From assembly GCF_001273755.1 (NCBI RefSeq), contig NZ_LGYA01000001.1, forward strand, positions 1,967,369-2,031,368: DNA of 64,000 bases, given 5' to 3'. A program made the translations under genes and the position numbers. Numbering within the stretch: position 1 is the first letter of the stretch; the number at the start of each line of letters is the position of its first letter. The notes beneath the pieces are model-generated. The model did not search any database. It saw only the letters and a program-made list of their open reading frames with translations, and had not been told where the DNA came from. Positions 32,774-41,882 of the stretch are shown here, piece by piece. The stretch is from Peribacillus butanolivorans. GTDB lineage: Bacteria; Bacillota; Bacilli; Bacillales; DSM-1321.

Positions 32774-33197
32774 TTTTTAAATGAAATTAAGTTAATAAGA
32801 AAAGGGTGAATTTTTGAAGCTGATCCCCAGTTATAGATTAATAGCGATCACTCTATACATATAAGTAATTAAAACAAACGCATACTTGTGTTGAAATAAT
32901 AAATCATTCAGTAATAACCATCGAAATTATGGGCTTTAGTGCAGCCTATATGAAGTAGACAAAAAACGAATTAACTATGAGAACCTGGTTGGGGATTTCG
33001 TGTAAATAACTAGTAATCCTACGAGATGAAATTAACTCTTCACTTGATCACTAGATTAAAAAAAATGCATAATTGAACGTATGTTTTCAATGCTTTTCTC
33101 CTTTCGTTTAGTTAATTGATGACGGTGCTCTTTAGTTTTTACAAGTGAGTTTTTGGTTTATAATAACAATTATCAAGTCTTATCAGGGGGTGAAACT
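32774..33197 (+). other. Intergenic region, nothing identified
   Basis: 424 bases between the ABC operon and the small gene at 33198. I see no terminator, RNA family or gene remnant that I can support. Confidence 0.4.
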
Positions 33198-33353
33198 TTG
33201 AATGAATATAATGTTACAGTTAAGAATGGCAGCACATTAATTCTGTCAGAAATTATTAAAGCTGAAGATGAAAGAGAAGTCCTTGGCACACTATTGATTA
33301 CTAGCGAATTATTTAATCAACCTTTTACTGACATTAGGATTTTAGAACGCTAA
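33198..33353 (+). CDS. Small hypothetical protein
   Basis: A 51-residue protein beginning at TTG with CAGGGGG seven bases upstream; the frame is open further upstream but lacks a ribosome site. It is mixed-charge, soluble and of unrecognised family. It ends 62 bases before the SRAP gene and may be co-transcribed with it. Confidence 0.45.
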   Translation: MNEYNVTVKNGSTLILSEIIKAEDEREVLGTLLITSELFNQPFTDIRILER

Positions 33354-33414
33354 TTTGTTACTGAACTCTCCATTTGTTACAATCATAATAAATCTTAAAA
33401 CAGTAGGCGATATT

Positions 33415-34086
33415 ATGTGCGGGCGTTTCACCCTTTTCACTGACATTGAAGAAATAATTGACAGGTTTGATATTCAAGCGCCATTTAATGCCGAGTACCA
33501 ATTTAGCTACAACATAGCACCTTCTCACTCTGTTTTATCCGTTATTAATGACGGATCTAGGAATCGACTTGGATATCTTCGTTGGGGACTCATACCTTAC
33601 TGGGCAAAAGATGAGAAAATGGGCTACAAGATGATTAATGCCCGAGCGGAGACCATTGCTGAGAAAACAAGTTTTAAGAATTCGTATAAGAAGAAACGGT
33701 GTTTGATACTTGCCGACTCTTTTTATGAGTGGAAGAAGGCACCAGAACGTAAAATACCTATGCGAATAAAACTTAAGAGTAATGCCCCATTTGGAATGGC
33801 TGGTCTCTGGGAATCATGGAAATCACCTGAAGGTATCACGATATATTCCTGCTCAGTTATTACCACTACTCCGAATGAGCTAATGACTAGTATTCATGAT
33901 CGCATGCCAGTTATACTTAAACCTGAAGATGAAAAGACTTGGCTGGATCCTTCAATTAATGATACTGCATATCTGCAGCAATACTTAAAATCATTTGATA
34001 CTGAACAGATGGAAGCTTTTGAGGTATCAACTGATGTGAACTCACCTAAAAATAATTCACCTAAGTTAATACACCAAATTTGCTGA
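33415..34086 (+). CDS. SRAP-family abasic-site protein (YedK/HMCES type)
   Basis: A 223-residue protein. The start at 33415 gives MCGRFTLF: after Met removal Cys2 is the catalytic residue that forms a thiazolidine crosslink with abasic sites in single-stranded DNA. Further motifs: YNIAPSHSVL, RWGLIPYWAKD, MINARAETI, ADSFYEWKK and the catalytic His in IHDRMPVIL. The longer frame from 33355 would bury Cys2 and is rejected. The family shields abasic sites at replication forks. Confidence 0.93.
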   Translation: MCGRFTLFTDIEEIIDRFDIQAPFNAEYQFSYNIAPSHSVLSVINDGSRNRLGYLRWGLIPYWAKDEKMGYKMINARAETIAEKTSFKNSYKKKRCLILADSFYEWKKAPERKIPMRIKLKSNAPFGMAGLWESWKSPEGITIYSCSVITTTPNELMTSIHDRMPVILKPEDEKTWLDPSINDTAYLQQYLKSFDTEQMEAFEVSTDVNSPKNNSPKLIHQIC

Positions 34087-34107
34087 GAGGTCCTAGGACC
34101 TCTTTTT
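34086..34107 (+). terminator. Terminator of the SRAP gene
   Basis: AGAGGTCCTAGGACCTCT is a perfect 18-bp palindrome followed by five T; the stem starts at the stop codon. Confidence 0.85.
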
Positions 34108-34370
34108 GTTTTCCTCTTTTCCTATTAAAGATGAAGTACTTTATCATCGTTCATAAGTTCCTCTTTACTCATTTGAAAAAACCTCCTTATAAAATACTTT
34201 AGGCTACACCTTGCGGAAATACACAAAATACTGTACTCTTATATTTGCTTTTCGATGCGGGTATCGATGTCACTTTCCTAGAGTGAATGGATGAAAAGCT
34301 AGGGCTGCAAAAAGACAACTTAGCAATGAACAATGCAGTGAACTTGTTAACCTGACTGATTCTTTACTCG
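34108..34370. other. Intergenic region upstream of the SAM riboswitch
   Basis: No gene can be supported. On the minus strand an AGGAGG site precedes a 15-codon open frame ending near 34125 (MSKEELMNDDKVLHL), perhaps a gene remnant. Short open stretches near 34290-34350 on the plus strand also look like debris. Confidence 0.35.
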
Positions 34371-34398
34371 TAGACATCGGAACATTTGATAATATCAT
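34371..34398 (+). promoter_or_regulatory. Promoter of the S-box transcript
   Basis: TAGACA (34371-34376) and TATCAT (34393-34398) match -35 and -10 at five of six positions each, with 16-bp spacing. Transcription would begin just before the SAM aptamer. Confidence 0.6.
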
Positions 34399-34411
34399 TA
34401 CGTAATTTGGA

Positions 34412-34523
34412 TCTTCTTATCAAGAGAGACGGAGGGACTGGCCCGAAGATGTCTCGGCAGCAGACTTAATAGGAGTGCTGTGCCAAATCCAGCAGGCGAA
34501 TACGCCTGAAAGATGAGGAGGGT
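34412..34523 (+). promoter_or_regulatory. SAM-I (S-box) riboswitch
   Basis: The conserved S-box blocks occur in order: CTTATCAAGAGAG, GGAGGGACTGGCCC, CGGCAGC, GTGCTGTGCCAAATCCAGCA and CTGAAAGATGAGGAGGG. The first and last pair as helix P1. The 3' strand of P1 can instead pair with the 5' arm of the terminator at 34538, which makes an OFF switch: bound SAM favours termination. Confidence 0.95.
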
Positions 34524-34537
34524 GTTTTTTATAGTTT

Positions 34538-34578
34538 AAAAGACCTCTTCTTATTGTTTAATAGAAGAGGTCTTTTTT
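34538..34578 (+). terminator. Riboswitch expression-platform terminator
   Basis: AAAGACCTCTTCT and AGAAGAGGTCTTT form the stem, followed by T. Its 5' arm CCTCTTC is complementary to GAGGAGG of the aptamer's P1, forming the alternative antiterminator when SAM is low. Confidence 0.9.
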
Positions 34579-34748
34579 CAATTTCAAGGGTTTAGCTTTA
34601 GCTTCGTATTGGCTATTATGCTTTTGGAGTCATGTTGACAATAATATGAAAGTGATGCTGGATCTTACTAGAATTTTTTTACCGAATTAGTCAATGAAAA
34701 AGGGCTGTGACATATTTGTCATGGGAAAAATAAAAAGAGGTGTTCATC

Positions 34749-36059
34749 ATGAGTACAAACAATAAAGGGAATCCTTGGGCTTTAGTCCCATTTGTCGTTT
34801 TTTTAATTTTATTTATAGGTTCCGGGGTTATTACAAGAGATTTTTATTCATTTCCGGTGATTGTGGCGATTGCGATTGCATCAGCGGCTGCATTGGCAAT
34901 GAATCGAAAAGAGTCATTCAATCAAAAAGTTGAAATCTTTTGTAAAGGTTCCGGGGACTCCAATATTATGTTAATGGTTATCATTTTCCTTTTGGCCGGT
35001 GCTTTTTCAGAAGTGGCGAATGGAATGGGTGCGGTAGAATCAACGGTGAATCTTGCGTTATCGGTTTTTCCGCAAAATCTATTAATGGTAGGTATTTTCA
35101 TTATCGCTTGTTTTATTTCTCTATCTATGGGGACAAGCATGGGAACAATCGTAGCGCTAGCGCCTATAGGTGTAGGAATTAGTGAACAAACCGATATTTC
35201 GCTTGCCCTTTCAATGGCCGCCGTTATCGGTGGTGCGATGTTTGGTGACAACCTATCTTTCATTTCAGATACGACAATCGCAGCTGTTCGAACGCAGGGA
35301 ACGAAAATGAAGGATAAGTTTAAAGTGAATTTTTTCATTGTTTTACCTGCAGCCATCATTACATGTGTCATCCTTGGCTTTTTAACAATGGGTGAACAAG
35401 CAGCTATCTCTCAACATTCCTATAATTGGGTGAAGATTCTACCTTATCTTTGCGTTTTGATCACTGCATTAGCTGGAGTCAATGTGTTCCTTGTCCTCTC
35501 CATCGGTATTGTGTTTGCCGGAATTATCGGGTTAGCGGATGGTAGTTATCAACTGATGGGCGTCATTCAAAAAATGGGAGATGGAATGGCGGGAATGTAT
35601 GAGATCTCTTTTCTTGCCATTTTAATTGCTGGTATGGTGTCAGTCATCAAACATAACGGCGGCATCGATTATCTTCTCCACGTCGTGACCCGTAATAGCA
35701 AATCAAGAAAAGGTGCTGAATTCAGCATTGCCGGTTTGGTCGGTTTGACAAATCTATCTACGGCAAATAACACGATTTCTATTATCATTGCAGGTCCGCT
35801 AGCCAAAAATATTGCGGAAAAGTATGGCATCGATCCTCGTAAATCAGCGAGTTTGCTTGACGTTTTTGCTTGTTGTATTCAAGGGTTAATTCCATACGGG
35901 GCACAACTGCTTGTTGCGGCGGGGGTAGCACAAATTTCACCTGTAAGTATTTTACCCTATTCTTTTTACCCGGTATTAATTGGGATTTGTGGAGTCATAG
36001 CCATTTTGATTGGTTTTCCGCGATTTTCAGGAAGTGAAGAGAAGAAACATACTTCTTGA
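34749..36059 (+). CDS. metT: NhaC-superfamily carrier, MetT-like methionine transporter
   Basis: A 436-residue protein with about 11 spans, in the ion transporter/NhaC superfamily: ISLSMGTSMGTIVALAPIG, GGAMFGDNLSFISDTTIAA, VGLTNLSTANNTISII and GLIPYGAQLLVAAG. The SAM riboswitch and terminator upstream place it in the methionine regulon, where S-box-controlled NhaC-type proteins have been predicted to be methionine transporters (MetT). Sodium/proton antiport of another substrate cannot be excluded. ATG 34749 follows AGAGGTG. Confidence 0.8.
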   Translation: MSTNNKGNPWALVPFVVFLILFIGSGVITRDFYSFPVIVAIAIASAAALAMNRKESFNQKVEIFCKGSGDSNIMLMVIIFLLAGAFSEVANGMGAVESTVNLALSVFPQNLLMVGIFIIACFISLSMGTSMGTIVALAPIGVGISEQTDISLALSMAAVIGGAMFGDNLSFISDTTIAAVRTQGTKMKDKFKVNFFIVLPAAIITCVILGFLTMGEQAAISQHSYNWVKILPYLCVLITALAGVNVFLVLSIGIVFAGIIGLADGSYQLMGVIQKMGDGMAGMYEISFLAILIAGMVSVIKHNGGIDYLLHVVTRNSKSRKGAEFSIAGLVGLTNLSTANNTISIIIAGPLAKNIAEKYGIDPRKSASLLDVFACCIQGLIPYGAQLLVAAGVAQISPVSILPYSFYPVLIGICGVIAILIGFPRFSGSEEKKHTS

Positions 36060-36079
36060 AAAAGTGAATTAACCAGAAA

Positions 36080-36114
36080 AACACCCTGAATCTTTAGATC
36101 TAGGGTGTTTTTTT
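36080..36114 (+). terminator. Terminator of the metT-like gene
   Basis: AACACCCT pairs with AGGGTGTT (8 bp) across a 14-base loop that can extend the stem, followed by seven T. Confidence 0.85.
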
Positions 36115-36481
36115 ATATGCGTCCATTTTAATAAATATATATTTAGCTTTTATTCATGGAACTCTTTACAATTTTGATCTTAGAAGGGTTCAATTGAAAG
36201 TATCACAAAGCGTGGGAGAACAATTATTTTTATATGGAAATGATACAGAATATTATATCATTCTTATTCTCGATGGGAGTTTCCCAATTCATTCCTCAAA
36301 TTCATGAATGAAATAAATTGAATGGTAGTATATAATAGATTATTGTATTGGGGATTCATTCTTGAATCTCCTTTTTTTACTATGGACTTCTATCGTTTAT
36401 CTTACCGAGAGAATGGGAAATAAACAATGGTTGTCAATTGCTATCATATATAAGTTAATAATTAGAGGTGGTTTGTTTTTA
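36115..36481 (+). other. Intergenic region before the AgcS gene
   Basis: About 370 bases. AGAGGTGG near 36465-36472 is the ribosome site for the next gene. No promoter with both elements or RNA family stands out. Confidence 0.35.
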
Positions 36482-37927
36482 ATGGAGATGTTAGGAAGTT
36501 TTATTAGTGGAACAAATGATTTGTTATGGTCAAAAATACTGATTATTATGCTGATTGGATTGGGTCTTTATTTTTCCGTTCGTACGAAGTTTGTCCAATT
36601 CAGAATGGTAGGGGAAATGTTCAGGCTTTTGGGAGAAGGTGCCACAGCGGATAAAAAAGGTGTGACATCGTTTCAGGCTTTTTGCATAAGTACTGCTTCA
36701 CGGGTTGGAACAGGTAACCTTGCAGGTGTTGCCATAGCCATCACAATGGGTGGTCCAGGAGCCGTTTTCTGGATGTGGTTAATAGCACTAATCGGGTCTG
36801 CCTCTGCCTTCATTGAAAGTACACTTGCACAAATTTATAAGGTCAAGGATGGCGATACATTCCGAGGTGGCCCTGCTTATTATATGGAAAAAGCATTGAA
36901 TGCCCGTTGGATGGGTATCACGTTCGCTGTATTGATTTCGCTTACATTTGGGCTTGCTTTCAACTCTGTACAAGCCAACACGATCACAAGTGCGTTCAAT
37001 GAATCGTTTGGGATCGATAAGTGGGTTACGGCAATCATCCTTGCTCTTGTTACGGCTGTCATCATTTTTGGAGGCATTAAAATGATTGCAAAAGTATCTG
37101 AGGTCATCGTACCGATTATGGCAGGAGCATATGTGATAGTAGCATTGATTATCATTATCATGAATATTACCGAGTTACCGGGTGTTTTTGTTTTAATCTT
37201 TGAAAGTGCTTTTGATGGATTAAGGGAAGTTGCTAGTGGAGCATTAGGCGCTGCCATGATGCAAGGAATCAAGAGAGGTCTATTTTCTAATGAAGCCGGG
37301 ATGGGTAGTGCACCTAATGCAGGTGCGACAGCAGATGTCAGTCATCCGGTAAAACAAGGGCTTATTCAGTCACTTGGTGTATTTGTGGATACGCTTGTCA
37401 TTTGTAGTTCGACCGCCTTCATCATTTTGTTCTCAGGCCTGTATACATCGAAGGAAACAGATGGTATAGTCCTTACCCAAAATGCACTTGGTACGGCATT
37501 AGGATCTTGGGCGGGCATTTTCCTTGCCATTATCGTACTGTTATTCGCCTTTAGTTCCATAGTCGGTAACTACTATTATGGAGAGTCGAACATTGGCTTT
37601 ATTAATGAAAATAAAGTTTGGTTAAACTTATATCGTATCGCAGTCGTAGGGATGGTGATTTTCGGTTCGCTTGCTTCACTCAAGTTTGTATGGGGACTAG
37701 CTGACTTGCTGATGGGGTTAATGGCCATTATCAACTTAATCGCCATAGCCTTACTTGGAAAAATTGCATTTGCTGCACTAGCCGATTATCAAAAACAAAA
37801 GAAGAGTGGAAAAAACCCAGTTTTCCATGTAAACAATATTAAAGGTTTGAAGAATGTGGAATGTTGGGGTGATCCATCCGATAATGTGGATGAGAGTAAG
37901 AGCAATCGAAAGTTAAAAATAAATTAA
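36482..37927 (+). CDS. Sodium/amino-acid symporter, AgcS (alanine/glycine/glutamine) family
   Basis: A 481-residue protein with about 11 spans and AGCS signatures: SFQAFCISTASRVGTGNLAG, GGPGAVFWMWLIALIGSASA, FRGGPAYYMEKALN, and IKRGLFSNEAGMGSAPNAGA. It imports alanine, glycine or, as for B. subtilis AlsT, glutamine with Na+. The frame is open from 36362, but ATG 36482 with AGAGGTGG upstream and the conserved N-terminus favour this start. A terminator follows. Confidence 0.93.
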   Translation: MEMLGSFISGTNDLLWSKILIIMLIGLGLYFSVRTKFVQFRMVGEMFRLLGEGATADKKGVTSFQAFCISTASRVGTGNLAGVAIAITMGGPGAVFWMWLIALIGSASAFIESTLAQIYKVKDGDTFRGGPAYYMEKALNARWMGITFAVLISLTFGLAFNSVQANTITSAFNESFGIDKWVTAIILALVTAVIIFGGIKMIAKVSEVIVPIMAGAYVIVALIIIIMNITELPGVFVLIFESAFDGLREVASGALGAAMMQGIKRGLFSNEAGMGSAPNAGATADVSHPVKQGLIQSLGVFVDTLVICSSTAFIILFSGLYTSKETDGIVLTQNALGTALGSWAGIFLAIIVLLFAFSSIVGNYYYGESNIGFINENKVWLNLYRIAVVGMVIFGSLASLKFVWGLADLLMGLMAIINLIAIALLGKIAFAALADYQKQKKSGKNPVFHVNNIKGLKNVECWGDPSDNVDESKSNRKLKIN

Positions 37928-37935
37928 GGCCCTTC

Positions 37936-37988
37936 AGCTTGTAGACAAAGTCCCTTTTTTTAGGGACAAGTCTATAAGCTTTTTTTTG
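37936..37988 (+). terminator. Terminator of the AgcS gene
   Basis: AGCTTGTAGAC pairs with GTCTATAAGCT, and an inner GTCCCT pairs with AGGGAC, followed by eight T. Confidence 0.9.
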
Positions 37989-38102
37989 TATAGGCGATGT
38001 TAAATCTAAATCTTGATAGGTATACATTAAGAAAGGGAACTCTTGATACATATTAAATTCCCTTTTTAATTCAACTATCGCTACCCTTTACTTGATTAAG
38101 GA

Positions 38103-38501
38103 TTACTCTAAAATCAACGTTATATTTTTATTATCAAGGATAATTTCTTCTACCCAATTAAATATAGTTGAACCAATGTTCATTTTTGCATCCCTTATTT
38201 CTTTAATTACTTTTTCTTCATTACTTGGATGGCAATTTTTCAACATCTCATTCAGTATGGTTATTGTTTCTCCGTACCCTAAATCGATTTTAGATTTGAC
38301 AGAATTTCTCCAAAAAATTGTATATTCTTCTTCAACTTCTATATCACCGAAACCACCAAACAAAATATCATTAAATGCATCGAGACTTCCATTCCACTTG
38401 TATTTTCCAGAGAGAACTACATTCGAAAACTCGTTACAGAGTCCATTAAAGTCCGAAAAATTTTCACCATCTATGACAAAAACTTTGTTAAATTTAATCA
38501 C
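38103..38501 (-). CDS. Barstar-family ribonuclease inhibitor
   Basis: A 132-residue protein whose first half is a barstar domain: FVIDGENFSDFNGLCNEFSN and YKWNGSLDAFNDILFGGFG, with the conserved Asp and aromatic positions that plug the barnase active site. The second half is a variable extension. Start GTG at 38501 is uncertain because GAGG abuts it. No barnase-type or other toxin gene is adjacent, so it is an orphan immunity gene in this window. An AAAGGGAA/TTCCCTTT hairpin at 38032-38067 lies downstream. Confidence 0.88.
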   Translation of the reverse strand: MIKFNKVFVIDGENFSDFNGLCNEFSNVVLSGKYKWNGSLDAFNDILFGGFGDIEVEEEYTIFWRNSVKSKIDLGYGETITILNEMLKNCHPSNEEKVIKEIRDAKMNIGSTIFNWVEEIILDNKNITLILE

Positions 38502-38599
38502 CTCTAATACATCATTTTCGTTATTTTAATTAAATCGCCTTCTTCAACTCAATACTTCTTTAGTGAAATAAGAATTAACTTGTCAAACTGAATTTTGAC

Positions 38600-38897
38600 A
38601 TAGGACGTAACATCTATATATATTTTAAGCGAACTTCAAGGTTTAGAGATAGGAAAAAAATTATTAAAAAGACTCCTTCCTGAATTTAAGAGGTTAGACT
38701 TCAATTCAGCTAGTGTTAAAGGGTTAGAGAAAAATAGTTCTTGCCACTTCTATGAGGCAATGGGAGCTAAAATAGTGGATAGCATGTTAACTAACATTGC
38801 AGATGATAACTTAAATTATTCGTTTATAGGTGGGAGGATATCAGCATATAAAAAGCATATGTTCTTTCTTATTCCACTATCGGGGCAGAAGAGTTGA
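38600..38897 (+). pseudogene. 5'-truncated GNAT acetyltransferase remnant
   Basis: An open frame without a usable start encodes the C-terminal half of an acetyltransferase: ELQGLEIGKKLLKRLLPEF (acetyl-CoA-binding Q/R-x-x-G-x-G region, altered) and NSSCHFYEAMGAKIVD, ending at TGA 38895-38897. The N-terminal half is missing. In the +1 frame another short open stretch continues to about 38957. Just upstream, TGTCAAA-N6-TTTGACA (38581-38600) is a 7-bp dyad. Confidence 0.75.
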
Positions 38898-39057
38898 ATA
38901 AGGAAGTGGATACGTTGAGACAATATTGTAATAAGAAAAAGGCAAACTATCTTTAATATGGGCTGGATGGTATATAATACCGATAGTACAAAACGTTATT
39001 AAACTCATGTAAGCATACTTATACTGGCTTATGAAGTGATAATTATAGGGGGATAAT

Positions 39058-39795
39058 ATGGAACTTTCTTTATTATTAGAGTATGGCTGGGTATTAATTA
39101 TTTTGATTTTTTTAGAAGGTTTATTATCTGCAGATAATGCTTTAGTTTTAGCTATTATGTCAAAACATTTACCAGAAGAACTGCAAAAAAAAGCGATTAA
39201 TATTGGGTTGCTATTAGCTTTTATATTTAGGATTGGTGCAATCTTTATTATTTCGTACCTTTTCCACGTTTGGCAAGTGCAAGCAATTGGGGCTGCTTAT
39301 TTAATTTTCATCGCTTTAAAACATTTACTAAAAAAGGACCACGGAGAAAAAGAGAAAAAAGGGAAAAGCTATCGTATGACTATTGTGCAAATTGCATTAG
39401 CTGATATCGCCTTCGCTGTTGATTCTATTTTAGCAGCGGTAGCTCTTGTCATTGCCCTACCAGATACTTCAATGGGTGAAATTGGGGGGATGGATGGCGC
39501 TCAATTTATAGTTATTTTATTAGGAGCAATTGCTGGTTTAATTGTTATTCGGTTTGCAGCAGGTTACTTCGTTAAGATATTGACAGAACGCCCTAGTCTT
39601 GAAACTGCAGCAATGTTACTCGTTGGTTGGGTTGGGGTTAAGTTATTAATGCATACTCTTGCGCATCCGGCCTTGCACATTATTCCTCACGAGTTTGTTG
39701 AAGGACCTATTTGGAATACAATCTTTTGGTCAGTAATGCTGCTTATTGCATTAGGTGGATGGTTTTTATCTAAAGGAAAAACAGAAAAACAGTGA
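39058..39795 (+). CDS. TerC-family integral membrane protein
   Basis: A 245-residue protein with about seven spans and the family's acidic membrane motifs: FLEGLLSADNALVLAIM and LADIAFAVDSILAAVAL, which may bind a metal ion. TerC/YceF/YkoY proteins are linked to Mn2+ export or metalation of exoenzymes. I see no yybP-ykoY manganese riboswitch upstream. AGGGGGAT precedes the ATG. Confidence 0.92.
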   Translation: MELSLLLEYGWVLIILIFLEGLLSADNALVLAIMSKHLPEELQKKAINIGLLLAFIFRIGAIFIISYLFHVWQVQAIGAAYLIFIALKHLLKKDHGEKEKKGKSYRMTIVQIALADIAFAVDSILAAVALVIALPDTSMGEIGGMDGAQFIVILLGAIAGLIVIRFAAGYFVKILTERPSLETAAMLLVGWVGVKLLMHTLAHPALHIIPHEFVEGPIWNTIFWSVMLLIALGGWFLSKGKTEKQ

Positions 39796-40282
39796 AGTAA
39801 AATAAATATATTTGTCCGTAAAAAAATAACGATTTTTAAATTGTCAAACGATCATTCCGTTTACTAATTTTGAGTTATTTGATAATTAAACGAAAAGTTT
39901 TGTTCAAATAAGGGGTGCTTTATTTTAAAAAGGGAGGTTGCTGCGGCAACCTTTTTTTCTTACATACTAAAGGGGGAGGTGAGTGGTGGAAGGAAAAGTT
40001 CTTCTAGAAGTTGCATATCTTCTTTCTAAGCTCTAAAGAAGAAATTGATGATGAAGAATAACAGAAATTCTTATTAAGCAAACAGGGCTATTGGTGAAGG
40101 AGGACTTATAAAAAAGCCGATTCCTTAGTGTTTTAGGGAATTACTTTTCATTTGGGAATATCAAAGACACCATTGATCAAAATGGAAGATAGAATGAAAT
40201 ATGAGAGAAATCATAATAGAACTATACTTTTGAGGAACAATAAATTGAAAAGATATAAAAAGGATACAAAGCGAGGAGTTTT
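39796..40282 (+). other. Intergenic region with terminator of the TerC gene
   Basis: 487 bases. A hairpin at 39934-39959 (AGGTTGC-TGC-GGCAACC then seven T) ends the TerC transcript. From 39970 to 40100 short frames with a ribosome-like GGGGGAGGTG followed by GTG stop after 16 codons and look like gene debris. Confidence 0.5.
39934..39959 (+). terminator. Terminator downstream of the TerC gene
   Basis: Seven-base GC-rich perfect stem AGGTTGC/GCAACCT with a short loop, followed by TTTTTTT. Confidence 0.85.
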
Positions 40283-41017
40283 ATGAAAAAGTTAGCAATG
40301 TTTTTCCTATGTCTTCTTATCTTAATTTTCCCATCACAAGTTATTGCTCAACGAAAAGTACCTATTTTAATTTATCATTCGATTGAAGAGTTTAATGGAC
40401 ACGGTTCTATGGAGTTATATGTAACCCCAAAGAATTTCGAAAAACAAATGATTTATTTACGAGACCACGGCTACACATTATTAACTTTTGATCGGTGGCA
40501 AGACATTAATAAAGTAAACAAACCCATTTTCATTACCTTTGATGACGGATACAAAAACAACCTGAATGCATTTGCTATCTTTCAAAAATTGGAAAACGAA
40601 CGTTTTAAACCATCTGGTACCATGTTTGTTATCTCTGACTTTATTGGTCGCTCAAACCGATTATCGAAATCGGATTTAAAAACGATGGCTGATTCGGGTA
40701 TGATCTCAATTCAGTCTCATACTGCTACACATCCTGACTTGACGAAAATAAAAAATTATGAATATGAACTGAAAGGGTCCAAAGATAAAATTCAAAAAAT
40801 AACGGGCAAACCAGTTTATGCTCTTGCGTATCCATACGGGAATTTCAATGACAAAGTCGTAGCAGAAACGAAGAAATACTATTTGTTTGGGCTTACGACA
40901 ACTCCTGAACCATTTTCTGAGAAGGGCATTAAAGACGAACTCTATCTTTTACCACGAATCTATATCAAATATTCAACTAGCCTTGACGACTTTGCAAAGA
41001 TTGTTGACAGAGAATGA
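40283..41017 (+). CDS. Secreted polysaccharide deacetylase
   Basis: A 244-residue protein with a signal peptide (1-22, ending VIAQ) and a NodB-fold domain: PILIYHSIEE, ITFDDGYKNN (metal-binding Asp pair), SHTATHPDL (metal-binding His-x3-His), and AYPYGNFND. It probably removes acetyl groups from a cell-wall or exopolysaccharide glycan. GCGAGGAG precedes the ATG. Confidence 0.92.
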   Translation: MKKLAMFFLCLLILIFPSQVIAQRKVPILIYHSIEEFNGHGSMELYVTPKNFEKQMIYLRDHGYTLLTFDRWQDINKVNKPIFITFDDGYKNNLNAFAIFQKLENERFKPSGTMFVISDFIGRSNRLSKSDLKTMADSGMISIQSHTATHPDLTKIKNYEYELKGSKDKIQKITGKPVYALAYPYGNFNDKVVAETKKYYLFGLTTTPEPFSEKGIKDELYLLPRIYIKYSTSLDDFAKIVDRE

Positions 41018-41473
41018 AGGCGGTTCCTATTCAAAGTAATCGCTTTTTCAATTGGACCTAAGGGAAAAGTAATAGTGCTTATAAGCTATTGGGTCAGAAA
41101 CAAGGAAAATTTCAAATAAAAAAGGAGGATGAAATTAACCTCATTCTTCAACTTCAATTGGGCGCCTTTTTGAAAAAATAACATTAAACGGAGTTCATAA
41201 AAATGGATAGGAATGATGGATATGGATACTGAAATACCTCATTTTTCATGTTCCCAATCAGATAAGATTGAACCCTCTGGTTGTTAAATCAGCGATAAAT
41301 CATCCTTTTCATAGTTTTTTTTATCTTTATTGAATATTGGATTATTTTTTACGCAAAATACCCTTGTCATTACTTCATGCTGTCAATCTATATGAGATGA
41401 CAAATGTAACCAAGTTTCCCTGTTTTAATAAAATGGTCAAGATAAAAATAATTCGAAATAAGGAGTGAATTCT
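41018..41473 (+). other. Intergenic region, nothing identified
   Basis: About 456 bases with no terminator, RNA family or gene remnant that I can support; AAGGAG at 41459-41464 serves the next gene. Confidence 0.4.
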
Positions 41474-41695
41474 ATGGATAGCAAGGAATCAAAAAAGGAT
41501 TCTTTAGATATAGCTGGAAGAATTTATGACGTCAGTGATTATAAACGAAAGGATACATTGTCCTCTGGGCTTGCTAAAACCCACGAGCAAGTATCGGATA
41601 CTTATACGGAAGGTGAAATGCAATCTGTAGTTGATGATGTAGACGGAAAGAATATAGAGATAAAAGGGGAAGAGGCTGAAGAAGAAAGCCAATAA
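41474..41695 (+). CDS. Small acidic protein, DUF4025/YozQ-like
   Basis: A 73-residue very acidic protein. The segment AGRIYDVSDYKR then LSSGLAKTHEQVSDTYTEG resembles the DUF4025 (YozQ) family of small Bacillus proteins of unknown function. ATG 41474 has AAGGAG nine bases upstream; GTG 41465 overlaps it. Confidence 0.7.
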   Translation: MDSKESKKDSLDIAGRIYDVSDYKRKDTLSSGLAKTHEQVSDTYTEGEMQSVVDDVDGKNIEIKGEEAEEESQ

Positions 41696-41778
41696 AATAA
41701 TTAAGGAGAAATTACCAGGGCATTGCATGAGCTTTCAAGAGTGAACTTTGCAGCTACTTGTTTTTCTCTTAGGCTAAT

Positions 41779-41819
41779 ACTATCCAGGTATTGGGTACCG
41801 ACTCAATTGCCTGGATAGT
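41779..41819. terminator. Strong stem-loop downstream of the YozQ-like gene
   Basis: ACTATCCAGG and CCTGGATAGT form a perfect 10-bp stem, extended inside by ATTG/CAAT pairing. A T run appears only about ten bases after it. It lies between convergent genes and probably limits read-through. Confidence 0.55.
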
Positions 41820-41882
41820 GAAGAATATCTCCTTTTTATCCCCTAGTCTGTTGACCTAATGAAAAAGGCTAGGGATTGCTTC

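Noticed and set aside
38103-38529. 145-codon plus-strand frame opposite barstar
   Set aside because: The minus strand encodes a clear barstar domain; the plus frame has no recognisable motif and is an antisense shadow.
39970-40100. Small gene with strong ribosome-like site GGGGGAGGTG
   Set aside because: The frame stops after 16 codons and later frames are broken; at most gene debris.
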